A stretch of DNA of 64,000 nucleotides from Cheiracanthium punctorium (lineage: Eukaryota > Arthropoda > Arachnida > Araneae > Cheiracanthiidae). The stretch spans positions 236,147-300,146 of the forward strand of contig JAWZYV010012358.1 of NCBI GenBank assembly GCA_038373885.1, written 5' to 3'. Shown here piece by piece: positions 12,601 through 22,760 of this stretch. The position numbers were made by a program, and so were the translations under genes. The number at the start of each line of letters is the position of its first letter. Position 1 is the first letter of the stretch. The notes below the pieces were generated by a model, which did no database searches, was not told where the DNA came from, and was given only the letters and a program-made list of their open reading frames with translations.

Positions 12601-15600
12601 GCTGTTGTGAACTAATACTATTTAAATATATGTAAAATTATGTCGCATACTTTTATGTCGCATACTTTTATGTCGCATTTTTAGGACACATTTTTCAATA
12701 AAGGGTGTTAAGAGATAAAATGACATAGTCATTAATATATATAGAGTGAGAATGTGAACTAATAGTAGGAATTGAAAAAAAGAGATGCACAGTTACATGT
12801 TACAATAGCTCTAAATACAAAATTTCAACATTCCACGGTTAGTTTTAGAGTTATGCGAAATGAGAAATAATTTTTCGCGCCAAATTTAGTCATATTACGG
12901 CAAGGCAAAACTCGCCAAGGTCGACGACCAGTGGCGAGGTTTTAGGCATGGACCGAACAATGACTGACTATCGTCAAATTTGGTCATATTTCGGTAAAAC
13001 TCGTCAAGATCGACGACAAATAGCAAGATTTTGGCCATGGACCAAACAATGACTGACTATTGCCAAATTTGGCGATATTTCTCATAAACTCGCCTAGGAC
13101 GATGAAAAATGGCGATATTTTGGGCATGGAAAAAATGACTGATTGCCTCCATATTCGGCGATATTTTGGAAAAACTAGCCAAGATCCATGACAAATGCCG
13201 AGATTTTGGGCATGGACCAAACAGTGACTGACTACAGATCTAATATATTGAAGATGTCCATAGACATTAATGTATTGAAATTCTTTTGGGTGGTCCTGTC
13301 AATAAACTCTCCAGTAGATTGGAACCAAAAAATCGAGACGCGCAGTTAGATGTTACAGCAATCTTATATATAAAATTTCAATATTCTACGACTAATAGTT
13401 TTTGAGATTTGAGAGTAAAATACACACACACGTACAAAAGTCGCCAAGCTTGGCGTAATTCTTGTGGAAGGCGGAAGGCACGTGACCGTGGTCGGACCAT
13501 TACCAAACTATATGGTAGGACGGTACTGTACTTAAAATGGATGAACGTCCCTAAAACTGCCATTGACCGTAAAGTGTTGGAAATCTTTTGAGTGTTCCTG
13601 TAGCAACACTATAAATGATAAAGTCACTTTCTTCCATTGAAAATTCATTTTATAACCCTTAACAGCATACATCATATCTGAGTCGTTTGAACTAGCCTAT
13701 TACCTCTAAAATACGCTTTAATGAATTTCTGCCCATAGAGCGTAAAGTATTTAAAGTCTTTTGGGCGGCCCTGTAGATAAACTATCCAGTCAAATGGGAC
13801 CAAAATGGCGGGTGCACAACTAGATGTTACAAAAATCCTGAAAGTTTCAACATAGCAGTACATGTGACAACATGACAATAAAGCACATGTGTACAACATG
13901 ACAATAAAGTTTCATCATTCTACGTCTAATAGTTTTTGAGATATGCGAGATTGATGAATTTCAGCCCATAGAGCGTAATGTATGTCGAATCTTTTGGGCG
14001 CTCCTGTAGATAAATTTTCCAGTCGATTGGGACCAAAACTGTATTAACATCCAGTGTCATCCACTACAAGTTTAAAAAGAGGTATTTGAACATGAGTGGA
14101 TGAATAAAAAAGTATTTTATGAACGATTGAAAATCTTGTACAAGATATATATATAGGGGGAGTGTAAGCTAATAATAGGAATTGAAAAAAGAAAAGAAAA
14201 TATTTTGATGCCATTGTTTATTTGAAGAGTTCACAAAATGAAAGCCCGAACCTTCTCGACCTGTTTGGCTTCTTGAGAATTATTTCACCTTCTTTAAAAA
14301 TTATAAGTTTCGGTACTGAGCGTTGAGAGCTACTTCCTGGATTACCGGTAAGGCACTCCTTTCCAGTACCCCTAAGGAAGATTAAAATACAACACGCTAA
14401 AATATAAGGTAGTTAATGTAAGAGTAAAACTTCAATAAACTTCAGCTTAACTAGGAAAAGAGCCTAAATAAACCAATAATAAAATGTTCCAAAAGCATCA
14501 AGTATGAAAAGAAGAGAAAAGAAAATAGTTTGGTTCATTTGCTTAATTTAAATAGTTCCCAAAAATTATGCGATATTTTGCTTATTAATTATAAATAATT
14601 ATTAAATTATATTGCAAATTCCGTTTATAACTACATGAATTTTCTTAAGAATCACGAAACTTAAAAAATCTGATGTGTCCAACACATGACTTCCTTGCAC
14701 GTCTATTAAATCAAAAATGTTTTTTTACGCACTTCCTCTAAACTTATTTGTTTGAAAGAGATAAAATATCAATAATAGTAAGGTTTAGCGATTTCTAGCC
14801 AAATATTTCGATATCGCCAAGCTGAGTTCAATTTGAAAGATTTCCTTCTGACACTTTATTTGGCGATATTTCTCCAAAAGACGACAAACTTGAGATAGTT
14901 TGCGAGATTTTGGGGATAGCCAAAGTAGTCATTGACCACAGACTTTCAATGAATTGAATGCATCCATACACCTTAATGTATTTAAAGTCATTTGGCTCAC
15001 CCTGTAAATACATTCCCAGTCGATTGCTGTCAAAAAAGATATTGAAAACCGTTAGATATTATAATGTAGTTCTAATTACAAAAGTTCAAAATTCTACGGG
15101 TTAAAGTTTTAGAGTTATACAAAATACGAAATAATTTTTGGAGCCAAATTTGGCGATATTTCGGCGAAACTTGTCAATGTCGACGACATTTGGCGAGATT
15201 TTAAGCATGGACCAACAATGACAGATTATCGCCAAATTTGGCGATATTTCGCCAATGGCGATACAATCGCGATACAACGATGACAATTGGCGATACTTTG
15301 GGCATGGACCAAATGACTGACTATCGCCAAATTTGGCGACATTTCGGCAAAACTCGCCAAGGTCGAGGACAGGCGGCGAGATTTTGGGCATGTACCAAAC
15401 AATGACTGTCTACAATTGTATTATATTGAAGATGTCCATAAACATTAAAGTACTGAAATTCTTTTCGGTGGTCTTGTAAATAAACTCTCCAGTTGATTGG
15501 AACCAAAAATCGAGATGCACAACTAGATGTTACAACAATCTTATAAATGAAATTTCATAATAGTTTTAGAGATTTGAGAGTTAAATATGCACACACATAC

Positions 15601-17524
15601 ACAAAAAAGTCGCCAAGCTTCGCGACTTTTGGCATAGTTCTTCAGGGAAGCACGTGACCGTGGTCGGACCATTACCTAACTTATGTGGTAGGACGGTATT
15701 GTGCTTGAAATGGATGAATGCCCCTAAAATTGCCATTGACCGTAATGTATTGGAAATCTTTTGAGTGTTCCTGTAGCAGAACTGTAAATGATAAAGACAC
15801 TTTTTTTAATGGAGAAATTCATTTTCTAACTCTTTACAGCATATATCACTTCTGAGTCGTTTGAAATAGCCCAATACCTCTAAAAAACGCTTTGATGAAT
15901 TTCGGCCCATAGAGCGTAATGTATTTCGAATGTTTTGGGCGGTCCTGTAGATAAACTATCCAGTCGAATGGAACCAATAGGGGAAGTGCACAACTAGATG
16001 TTACAACTATCCAAAATATGAAGTTTCGACATTCTACGCCTTATAGTTTTTGAGATATGCGAGTTTAATGAATTTCGGCCCATAGAGCGTAATGTATTTC
16101 GAAATTTTTGGGCGGTCCTGTACATAAACTATACATTCGATTGAGACCAAAAGGGGAGGTGCACAAATAGATCATAGAACAATCGTAAATATCAAATCTC
16201 AACATTCTACGACCAATAGTTTTTGAGATATGCGAGTTACATACATACGTACGTACGTACGTACAGACAGCATGGAAAAACTGACCACAATAAACTCGCC
16301 GCTGGTCAAAATGAGTTGCAGACGCGTTAATATGATCGTGCATGCTAGCCTACGATGAGATGCATCGAAAAAATTCTTAAAATTAAATTTAGAGGTAGTC
16401 AAAATTGGTTTTTTCGTCGAAATTTGGCCCCCAAAATTTTTCGGGATCACATTACTTCCTTATACTACGTACAAGGAAGTAAAAATCTTCCAAACACATT
16501 TTCCTTTTTATTTTGATGCGTAGTTTTAAAATATAAGCAAATAAAGTGTCATTAAAATCGTACCGAGGATACGCTAATTATACCCCTCATCTCATTTTCA
16601 CAGCCATTTCTCATTTTCACAGTCATACTTGTATATACATTACTACAATTCGATTAATTAGCCTGTTTGTTCGCATTGCTCAAAAGAAGCATATTCTCAC
16701 TTCTGCGAGTAATGCTGCATTCTGTAACTGCTATTGGACTAAAATCCTCAAAACAGATGACTTTTGCAAAACGGTAATGCTGAACACAGAAGGGGAAACT
16801 CCGCCGTTGCATATTTGCACCCATAAAGGTAAACGAGCTAAAACAAATTATTGTACACAAAGGTGAGATTTCTTATTTAAAAATTCAAGAATTGTGAAAT
16901 ATTTCTCAAAACAGTGCCCCCCCCCTGAAAATATTGAATTTATTTTGTTTGAATTTTCAGAAGAAAAATCCACATATTTTCGAAAGATTTTAACTATCTG
17001 TTTTCTGTAATGTAACTAACTCTCTTGTAATAGAAACAGGAAACTTCATAGAATTCTTTATGCATCAGTAGTTCATAGAATTCTTTTTTTCACTTAACAG
17101 AATTCTTTTCTTAACCAGATTTTTTTTTGCGACTTTCTTCGATTTTTGCTAATACCGGAATAATAGATAAGTTTCTGGTTTCAACTTCTTGAACAAGGGA
17201 TGATTTCTTTTAAAATCATTATATATAAAAATTGAAATGGGAACACCCTTTTTGGTCATGCTAAAATATTTTGTAGACCTGAGCTTCAATATTCGTGAAT
17301 AGAGACTAGGAAAAATAAGCAACATTTTCAACTGATAGCGAAAATACTGTCTCGAAAAGTGACACTAGGCATAAACGGGTTAATCTTATTAAAATCCTCG
17401 GAACAGATGTACTAAAAGTTATATACCCAAAATTACAAACAACCTAGGTTACGATGGATAAATTTCACATGATGTAAACTTACCTTTCAGACCTTGGCTC
17501 ACCATCTGTCACTTTAGAATTCAT
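3273..17524 (-). CDS. BDP1: TFIIIB component B'' (BDP1), N-terminal part, split over at least six intact exons
   Basis: BDP1 is a subunit of TFIIIB, which with BRF1 and TBP recruits RNA polymerase III to tRNA, 5S and U6 genes in the nucleus (family knowledge). The model joins minus-strand 17524-17484, 14371-14252, 12053-11934, 11764-11645, 10836-10640 and 3633-3273. All junctions have AG acceptors and GT donors, and the phases agree (2-2-2-2-1), giving about 319 codons with no stop. The last two exons join inside a SANT domain reading KKFWNEEETEKFYKAVSLVG then SDFDMMEQLF. That matches the BDP1 SANT pattern, including the upstream TYSSF and EDGQI segments. The repeated 120-nt exons are Ser-rich with a basic tail. 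The gene runs off the left edge of the window, so the C-terminal part is missing. No promoter was identified. Recognition is from remembered family features, not a search. Confidence 0.78.
3650..4312 (+). repeat. Repeat with internal GCGACATAA units, copy 1
   Basis: This is an interspersed repeat made of partly repeated modules: ATGACTATG...CATTTTATCTCTCAA, then GCGACATAA motifs, then TATTTAAATACTATTAG...CACATGTATT. The last module recurs at about 3650-3855, 3860-4035 and 4035-4125. It ends in AGGCT-CGAAC-AGCCT and a TA/CA microsatellite (4296-4345). A reverse-oriented copy lies at 12410-12757. Both are in BDP1 introns. No coding sequence was seen, and the class is unknown. Confidence 0.6.
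4313..6780. repeat. BDP1 intron sequence with a GTCAC-word repeat
   Basis: There is no recognisable exon. From 5096 to 5330 the words GTCAC and GTGAC alternate many times, ending in a hairpin (5279-5294 against 5304-5322, CTTAGTGACT/AGTCACTAAG). Long A/T runs and a G run (about 5789-5799) account for the low-complexity open frame at 5496-5840. Confidence 0.5.
6781..6925 (-). mobile_element. tRNA-derived SINE, core-sharing family, copy 1
   Basis: On the minus strand a tRNA-like head (AGTGGCATAGCGCTGG) is followed by the core CGACTTAACCGTTTGGA and TTTTTC...ACGTAAAT, which matches the core of the elements at 18735, 35918, 42640 and 45600. The head differs from the others, and the 3' end near 6781 (TTTAGAAAGTCC read from minus) is shared with 36040. 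Non-coding and probably transcribed by RNA polymerase III when intact (family knowledge). Confidence 0.5.
7398..9180 (+). repeat. Composite repeat with ACTAGCTG head, 155/156-bp tandem array and GACAGACAGACA tail
   Basis: The head ACTAGCTGAAGTACCCGTC forms a CCCGTC-CTC-GACGGG hairpin. From 7700 to 9035 lie nine tandem units. The anchor GAGTGACC falls at about 7711, 7866, 8021, 8176, 8331, 8487, 8643, 8799 and 8955, so the period is 155 then 156 bp. Each unit contains CATATCATTCGCTTCAGTCG and TTTTTACGTGATGCTTGAAC. The tail has AGCGTCACGGACAGAATGAC followed by GACAGACAGACAAAC. Heads of the ACTAGCTG...CCCG type with a GACAGACA tail are widespread in arthropod genomes (general recollection), but I cannot name the class. 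Reverse copies are at 47270 and 52375. Confidence 0.7.
9181..10349. repeat. BDP1 intron sequence with a GCGACT/AGTCGC-word repeat
   Basis: At about 9470-9560 the words GCGACT, ACAGTCGC and GACTGT alternate on both strands, in the same style as 5096-5330. No exon is assigned. An isolated minus-strand candidate (9604-9722) is discussed under rejected items. Confidence 0.4.
10350..10589 (+). mobile_element. hAT-like non-autonomous element
   Basis: It is flanked by an exact 8-bp duplication GATCTAGA (10342-10349 and 10590-10597). The ends are imperfect inverted repeats (ACAATGTTCAGGAAAC against CAATGTTTCTCAATTTG read from the right). An 8-bp target duplication and CA-starting ends fit hAT (established). 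It is about 240 bp with no open frame. It lies in the SANT-splitting intron of BDP1, next to the 10640-10836 exon. Confidence 0.6.
10640..10836 (-). CDS. BDP1: BDP1 exon: acidic segment, TYSSF motif and start of the SANT domain
   Basis: The acceptor TTTTATTTAG lies just upstream of 10836; the donor is AAG|GTTAAA after 10640. The 197-nt exon starts with one completing base and ends in phase 1. It encodes an acidic stretch (DTEEVFLDDDAESSSESK), then LPISEDGQINFNKLSP, NATYSSF and KKFWNEE. In BDP1 proteins a conserved block with EDG and TYSSF lies just ahead of the SANT domain, whose first helix starts at a Trp followed by ExE; all are visible here. The next exon begins with AG, completing Glu and continuing TEKFYKA. 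Together with 3273-3633 this is the strongest evidence for the gene. Confidence 0.85.
11033..11151 (-). pseudogene. BDP1: Decayed copy A of the BDP1 120-nt exon
   Basis: This copy aligns along its length (YTKKGCLSGNPGNSSQSSVT and onward), but the position equal to the acceptor AG in the other copies reads AA. The nearest AG lies one base downstream and gives 119 nt, which breaks frame. A GT remains at the donor. It is the most diverged copy and the one closest to the conserved 10640-10836 exon. Confidence 0.55.
11358..11473 (-). pseudogene. BDP1: Decayed copy B of the BDP1 120-nt exon
   Basis: Both splice sites are preserved (CTTCCTTAG acceptor, AAG|GTTTGG donor). The first part reads NTTKECLSDKPESSPQSSVS as in the other copies. 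Relative to copies C-E, 4 nt are missing after KEGE, making the exon 116 nt, so including it would shift the frame of all downstream BDP1 sequence. I infer it is skipped or used only in non-productive transcripts. Confidence 0.6.
11645..11764 (-). CDS. BDP1: BDP1 tandem-duplicated 120-nt exon, copy C (intact)
   Basis: The acceptor CTTCCTTAG precedes G AAT ACT AGG. The exon reads NTRKECISDNPGSSSQSSVS followed by KHTISKEDEIICKKPKKSR, and ends AG before GTTTGG. It is 120 nt and phase 2-2. Splicing to the exon at 10836 would make an AG|T Ser codon and keep the frame into DTEEVFLDDD. Of all copies this one is nearest the consensus for the repeat (xTxKECLSDNPGSSSQSSV...). The plus-strand frame over the same interval is a shadow. 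Confidence 0.68.
11934..12053 (-). CDS. BDP1: BDP1 tandem-duplicated 120-nt exon, copy D (intact)
   Basis: The acceptor CTTCCTTAG precedes G TAT ACT AGA. The exon encodes YTRKKCLSDNLASSSQSLVP followed by KLIISSESEIILNKPKRSR, and ends AG before GTTTGG. It is 120 nt, phase 2-2, with no stop. It matches copies C and E in length and splice sites, and most differences are amino-acid substitutions rather than indels. That fits either retained function or recent duplication. The next intact copy in transcript order is 11645-11764. Confidence 0.68.
12410..12757 (-). repeat. Repeat with GCGACATAA units, inverted copy 2
   Basis: Reverse-complement homology to 3650-4312, including GCCTCG...GGGGGAGATC, two AATAGATTAAAGCTGTTGTG modules, repeated ATGTCGCATACTTTT and AAAATGACATAGTCATTAAT. 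It lies between exon copies D and E of BDP1. Confidence 0.6.
12780..14050 (+). mobile_element. Truncated copy of the 2-kb TGTGTCCAACACA element
   Basis: It carries the inner parts of the family whose full copies are at 14669, 48384 and 50366. First comes a run of GGCGATATTTCG/GCCAAATTTG units with GGGCATGGACCAAA (12880-13240). Then come the AGTCGCCAAGCTTGGCG block and the CCCATAGAGCGTAA block (13720-14045). Both termini are missing. The short minus-strand open frames here are part of the repeat. Confidence 0.6.
14252..14371 (-). CDS. BDP1: BDP1 tandem-duplicated 120-nt exon, copy E (intact)
   Basis: The acceptor TCTTCCTTAG precedes G GGT ACT, the exon reads GTGKECLTGNPGSSSQRSVP and then KLIIFKEGEIILKKPNRSR, and it ends AG before a GTTCGG donor. 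It is 120 nt with no stop and phase 2-2, so it can be included or skipped without changing frame. It shares its splice sites, protein and flanking intron sequence (about 290 bp) with the copies at 11934, 11645, 11358 and 11033. About 2 kb of repeat DNA now separates it from copy D. The product is Ser-rich and ends in a basic KKPxRSR tract that could act as a nuclear localisation signal (inference). Confidence 0.68.
14669..16485 (+). mobile_element. 2-kb TGTGTCCAACACA element, copy I
   Basis: It starts TCTGATGTGTCCAACACATG, a small palindrome followed by ACTTCCTTGCACGT. It ends in ACTTCCTT-ATACTACGTAC-AAGGAAGT plus an A run. The ACTTCCTTGYACGT words at the two ends are inverted relative to each other. 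Inside are GCCAAATTTGGCG units, a block with CACGTGACCGTGGTCGGACC, and units with CGGCCCATAGAGCGTAATG, then a TACGTACGTACG run. It is slightly shorter than copies II and III and sits in BDP1 intron 1. I cannot place it in a known superfamily. Confidence 0.65.
16486..17483. other. Rest of BDP1 intron 1
   Basis: Open frames exist on both strands at 16546-16866, including FCNCYWTKILKTDDFCKTVM on the plus strand. No family motif or consistent splice frame was found. The remainder is A+T rich. Confidence 0.4.
17484..17524 (-). CDS. BDP1: BDP1 first coding exon
   Basis: Reading on the minus strand, an ATG at 17524-17522 opens MNSKVTDGEPRSE and the exon ends in AAAG followed by GTAAGT, a full consensus donor at 17483. 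It ends in phase 2 (two bases of an Arg/Ser codon), exactly what the downstream 120-nt and 197-nt exons need, because each of them starts with one completing base. The Met is the first ATG of this frame that I can tie to a good donor; an upstream 5' UTR is presumed. The short length makes this less certain than the SANT exons. An RNA read across the junction to 14371 would settle it. Confidence 0.6.
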
Positions 17525-17950
17525 TTCAGTTCTCGATCAAAGTAAAATCACAATACAAGTTCAATAATTATACCTATTACTTTAAAGGAGAAGATTATTG
17601 TCATTGTTATAAATATTGAATTAAAATCTCTAGTGATTCAATACCAGTCGCACTTCACTTGCTGATAGCAATATCAGGATAATATGTCGTGATTGTTCCT
17701 TTAACACCTGTCACAAATGAATAAATAGAATGAATTAAATAGAATAAAGCATACGTATAAAATGTATTGGCAACTTTCAACTGTATTTGCAGTTTATTTT
17801 TAAAGTTTGAATAGCACTTCAAGCGGAGATAATCAATACTATATATGTTAATAGAAAATAATCTTTTCATTATAAGTCTTGAGGTTTTTGATTGAAACTA
17901 ACTGTGTTACTGCATCAGAAACATTTAGTATATTTTGCCACATACTGCAC
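17525..17950. promoter_or_regulatory. Upstream flank of BDP1 (presumed 5' UTR and promoter, not resolved)
   Basis: This lies directly upstream of the proposed start codon on the minus strand. I see no clear TATA box, initiator or divergent gene. Transcription start mapping would be needed to define it. Confidence 0.25.
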
Positions 17951-18510
17951 TATTCTTCAGCCCGCGAGGTAAGTCAGAACCCTGTACCTTCAAAACTTCA
18001 GCTATCTATCATATACAGTGTTTTACCCTATTGGCCATGGTAGTTCATTTCAAGTTACCAAGGAAGGTGCTAGAAATTCATATCAAACTGAAAAGAAATT
18101 TCTGAAAACGCGATGTTTGCTTTGGATAACATTTCAACGATTTTACGTAATCCAAATTTCGTTCCGAATTTCCAAAGTTTATGTCATACTTCAAAAAGTA
18201 TTCGAACTTTTTGAAAATTCTGAGACTGTAAATTGATTAATCACCTAGTGTGCAGCAAAATTTCATTTCTATGTCAATGTCACTTCACTTCTTTTCACGC
18301 TGCTTATATCAAGTGATACGCAGTTATGAAAAAAAAATATTTTCGAAAAAAATCTTGAATTCTATTAAAATTGGTGAAATTTTTCACGGTTTATAGTTAG
18401 TGGCCGAACGAAATTCATTTTCTTCTGTCACTTTTACGTACTGCGCAAACAAACAAGAGCAACAAAAAAGTCTTCAAGGGCAGAAGTCAAAAGGATAGAC
18501 AGGCATTCTT
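17950..18510 (+). repeat. Diverged relative of the 155-bp array family
   Basis: Units with CAAAATTTCATTTCTATGTC, TTACGTACTGCGCAAACAAA and a degraded GACAGGCATTC tail followed by a T run resemble the array at 7700-9180. Identity is low and the spacing is irregular. It appears to be an old copy. Confidence 0.45.
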
Positions 18511-18734
18511 TTTTTTAAAGGTCCTTTTGAATTTTAAAGTGGAAAAGTAATTAAAATCTTAAAATTTTTGTATTACAAATAATGTAAAGACAAAAAACTT
18601 ATTTATATGGATATTTTTAAACGGCTTTGGTGCATAATTATAGAGAAGTTTGCTATGTTAAGGCAAATCTACGCAAGGGCTATCTGCTTATGGGGGAACT
18701 GCCTTGATTGCAGGACTTTTTAAGGAAATATAAA

Positions 18735-18873
18735 ATTCATTCACGTTACATCTGGAAAAAACCGACCAAAACTCCATACCGTTATCGACAGTAGCGCAGT
18801 AGCCCAGGACACTGGTCCTTCACACTTCATCCGTCTACCATTTTGAGTGTCTTATCCACTTGGCGATGGTGTG
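18735..18873 (-). mobile_element. tRNA-derived SINE, core-sharing family, copy 2
   Basis: On the minus strand AAGTGGATAAGACACTC (A-box-like) is followed by a linker and CTGTCGATAACGGTATGGAG, then TTTTGG...CCAGATGTAACGTGAATG. The head word GTGGATAAGACACT is shared with 42660 and 45630, and the core with all family members. Confidence 0.6.
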
Positions 18874-19361
18874 GCATAATTATAGAGAATGATGCATCAT
18901 GCATACAATTAACGTCTCTGACATCTCCAATTCATCCCATAACAGTTTTGAATACACATGCTCTTTCGCATTTCGTTATCAACTGAACCAGGATACAGAC
19001 ATTTTGTACTGTTCATTGGAAGTTTTCTTAAACTGATTACAAAATAAAGATTTTTTGCACTCAAACACTTATTATCACGGATCAATCCGGTTCTTTATAA
19101 CAAGTTATATCTTAAAGGAACGTTTTACACGTCCGATAAAAATAAAGCACTGTCGTCTCATTTTCCCCTGCGTTGTTAAGCCGACTTAAGAACGATTGCA
19201 TGTCTCCCTTAGAGTTTGATTAATCAAAATTTAGAGTACATTTGCTTGAAAATAAAGCTCGTATAGTTGTTCACGTGATGTAAATTATTAAAGTTGAGAC
19301 TTTAATTCAGAACTGTACAAAGTGGCTGCACGTAAGATATGCATTAGTACTTATTGAAAAT

Positions 19362-19406
<45 letters not shown>

Positions 19407-22400
19407 AGGTTGACAACGGTTATGAGAGGTACCTATATTTATTTAAATAGCAGAAGCTACTTGATTAGTATAGTAATCAGGAATAAAATCTTTGGAAAAA
19501 GCTCATGGCATCGTAACTTTAAGCAAATATTTTCTAGTTATCATCTCAAAGGCAGTTAAAGAATTTGCGATCAGTGAAAAATTTGACCTAATAGATGACA
19601 TTTCCATTTAAGAAATGGTTGTGAAAATAATTTTATAGGGTGATAACGTGTTGTACAAATTCCTACTTAAATATTTAAATTACAGCATCTACGGGCTTTC
19701 TCAATGTAGTGCTCAGTACGCTACCGTTCCCGCCATGAACTCCATGGTTCCGCTAATGGGTACTTTTCCGTTTTAATAACACCAGTGTTTATGTTTCAAA
19801 GTTAAAAGCCTCCTTTTTTTATTGTATGGTTCCATTATTTAATATGTAGGGCTGGTTACAATATTAACAACTAGCAGACCCGCACGGCATTGCCCGTGAA
19901 CCCTTTAAATTATGCGATTTACAAAATCTGACATGTAAACTGCAACTCCAGATTAGTACTCTAGGCCGCAATGATATAACAGAATGTGCAGATAATGGTT
20001 CCAGAGTTTCAGGTACGTAGTTACAAACGCACCACTAAAAACAACTCACTGCTGTAACGTCACACATTTCTCCCATTTGAAAAAACGGAAGGGGAGATTC
20101 GCATAGTATTCGAATGGCAGAACAATTTTTCACAAAATAATTTTTTAAACCACAGTTTTTAAGTAATTTTTTTAAAAAATTGGCCAGGTATTGTAAAAGG
20201 AATAGATATAGATGAAGAAAAATAAACATATAATTTGCTTTAAAATTGCTGGAGTTATTAAATATTTCATCCAATTACACAAATTATCATGTAAAATCCG
20301 CAATTTTCGATTTAAATTTCCGAAAATTAGGAAATGTTAGGTCATTAAACGTATTAAATACCATAAAAAATTTTCATGAAAAGGCCCCATTAGGAAAAAC
20401 GCGCCAAATAAAGAAATATCGCCAAATTTGGCGCTAAAAATAAGTCCCCAAAATTAGGTTTTTGAAGACCTACGACCCATAGAACCCGAGATTTCCAGAA
20501 CATTACATATCAATGCAACAAAAAGAAAAATTTAACTATTTAACGCATAGAATACGAATTTTAAACTATTTTAAACCCCAGAACAGCGGGTTGCTCCAGA
20601 AAAAAACATTTTTAAAAATGCATTTGAGTAAATCTCTACAAAATAAGTGTAATAAAACATATGACCAACACAATTGATTTCTTTTAAATTTTGATTAGTG
20701 AATCTATCTGACAAAAAAAATATTCCAAAAGAACATTTAGGTAGTCTCTTTCCTTCAAACTACCAAAGAATGTATTATCGTAATATTATTTGTAGTTTTG
20801 TAAATTGTAAGGTGGTCGTTGAAAAGTAATGACTATAACAAGCGTTTTAGTCGTTACTTTACAAGCAAGCAAGCGTTGATTTAAAATACAAGAAATGCAT
20901 ATTGCATTTAATTTTTAATGATACCGTGAAAGATTATAGTTTGTTTCTTTTGAAAAACGTCAGTCTCTGTTATCTTAAAAAGCTATTTCGAATCACACAA
21001 ATTGCGAATTTATTTTATGCATGTTTTAAATTTCTCGAGAGAGTTACCGAGGCAGTTTTTTATTTATGACGTCACGCTTTTAACAGTCGTAGTTCCAGTT
21101 AGTTCACTTAGTTCGCCTAGTCAGTTTTCATAGTTAGTTTTCTAACGGAGTAATATTGAAATTTACAAAGACATTGAATTTTACTAGCTTTATGGAGGAA
21201 CTTAATTCTAAGTTAAAATACTATTTATTTCAAAAGCTCAAAATAATCGCAATTTTTTAAAGAAAACTACTGAAAAGCGATATTTACAAAAGTGACTTTT
21301 GAATGTTACATTGACAATCTTCCAAGTATTTCATTTACTTTTGAGACAGCGAATAAGTACCTTTCCAAATTGATAAATATCTGCTTTGTATAGTAGAGTA
21401 CGTTTTATTTATCCCTTGAAAATACTCTTATTCCTGTTTGTTTTTTTCCCCTCGCAGCAGGGAGCAACGCTTTTCTATTAATATTCATTTCAGTGCAATA
21501 TGAGTGCTGGAGAGAAGGGAAATGCATGAGTGTTTTCCGGTGTACCCGAGGAGAGAATGCAGCTTCCGCATTTTTCCCGGTCGGCTAATGTAGAAAAGGG
21601 CATTCATAAATATTAACTGAAGCCTCGATATTAATACATAAAATGCAATGTTTTCAGTACATGAAAAAGTATTTTACCAATGCGTTGGTTTACCGTGCCG
21701 GTATTTAGAATTTACAAGCAGTAAATATATCTACTTTTCATGAATTATTTTATTTTTCAGTGTGATGTTTTGTGATATACAAAGCAATTTATTTGGCAAA
21801 ATATTCTGAATTTAAAGATGTAATTTTTTTTCTTTTGGAAAGCGGTTATATATTTATCCTGTACTATATCGGTACACGTATATGCTTGTATAATACAGGA
21901 AATTTAGCAACAGTTCATTGTGTTTTTGATTGATTGTGAACTATTGCGACAGACGACGAGTACAAGCTTGCAATTTTTTGTAATAGGTTTTTGAAACTGT
22001 GTAATTGTAATAAGTGCGTGATAAGACACACAAACAAAATGAATAAAAAAATAGTAGCATTTTCGGTGTAGAGACAGTCCTTCCAAGCGTTAACTCTAAG
22101 CGTCCGTTAATAATCTCTTTATCCAGAGTTAAAGTATTATTAAAGTTTCACTTACTAAATGTGATTAATGATGAATTATTAATTTCAAATTCATAATTTA
22201 AAATATAATGCATTTGCTAATCGTCAGTTGTATTTGATTTTGGTTAATCCATCTAAGTATTATTTCAATCTTAATTAAACCTTAATCCATTACTTATTGT
22301 CTACACCATTCTTTTTCATAAGATAGCCGTAATCAAATCTTTTTAAAAAGGATCAACTGTGAGATTTATTTGACTTTACCCGTATATATCGATGTAGTAT

Positions 22401-22716
22401 TCGTGCTATTATAATTTATAGAAGGGGATGTTAATCAATAAAGTGGTTGTTTCTAGATGTATTCTGGAAGTAAACTGATTTTATTGATTTTGGATATTTT
22501 GTTTCAGTATTCCAAAACTTCGTGTTCCATACAAATCAATGAAGCTTTCCGATGGCTGAATGCTTTTCTAATGTAAACCTTGAAATGGTTTTCTGAAGAG
22601 TTCAATAATTTTTCTCTACGAAATGTTTATAAAAGTAACAACTTCTACAACATTTGAGAAGTTACATATCACAATCTTTACATTTAATCTGACTCGGTTT
22701 GCTTGGCCAAAGTAAG

Positions 22717-22760
<44 letters not shown>

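Noticed and set aside
16546..16866. 106-codon plus-strand frame and overlapping minus frame
   Set aside because: Both strands are open over the same bases, no family motif was recognised, and it sits in BDP1 intron 1 next to repeats.
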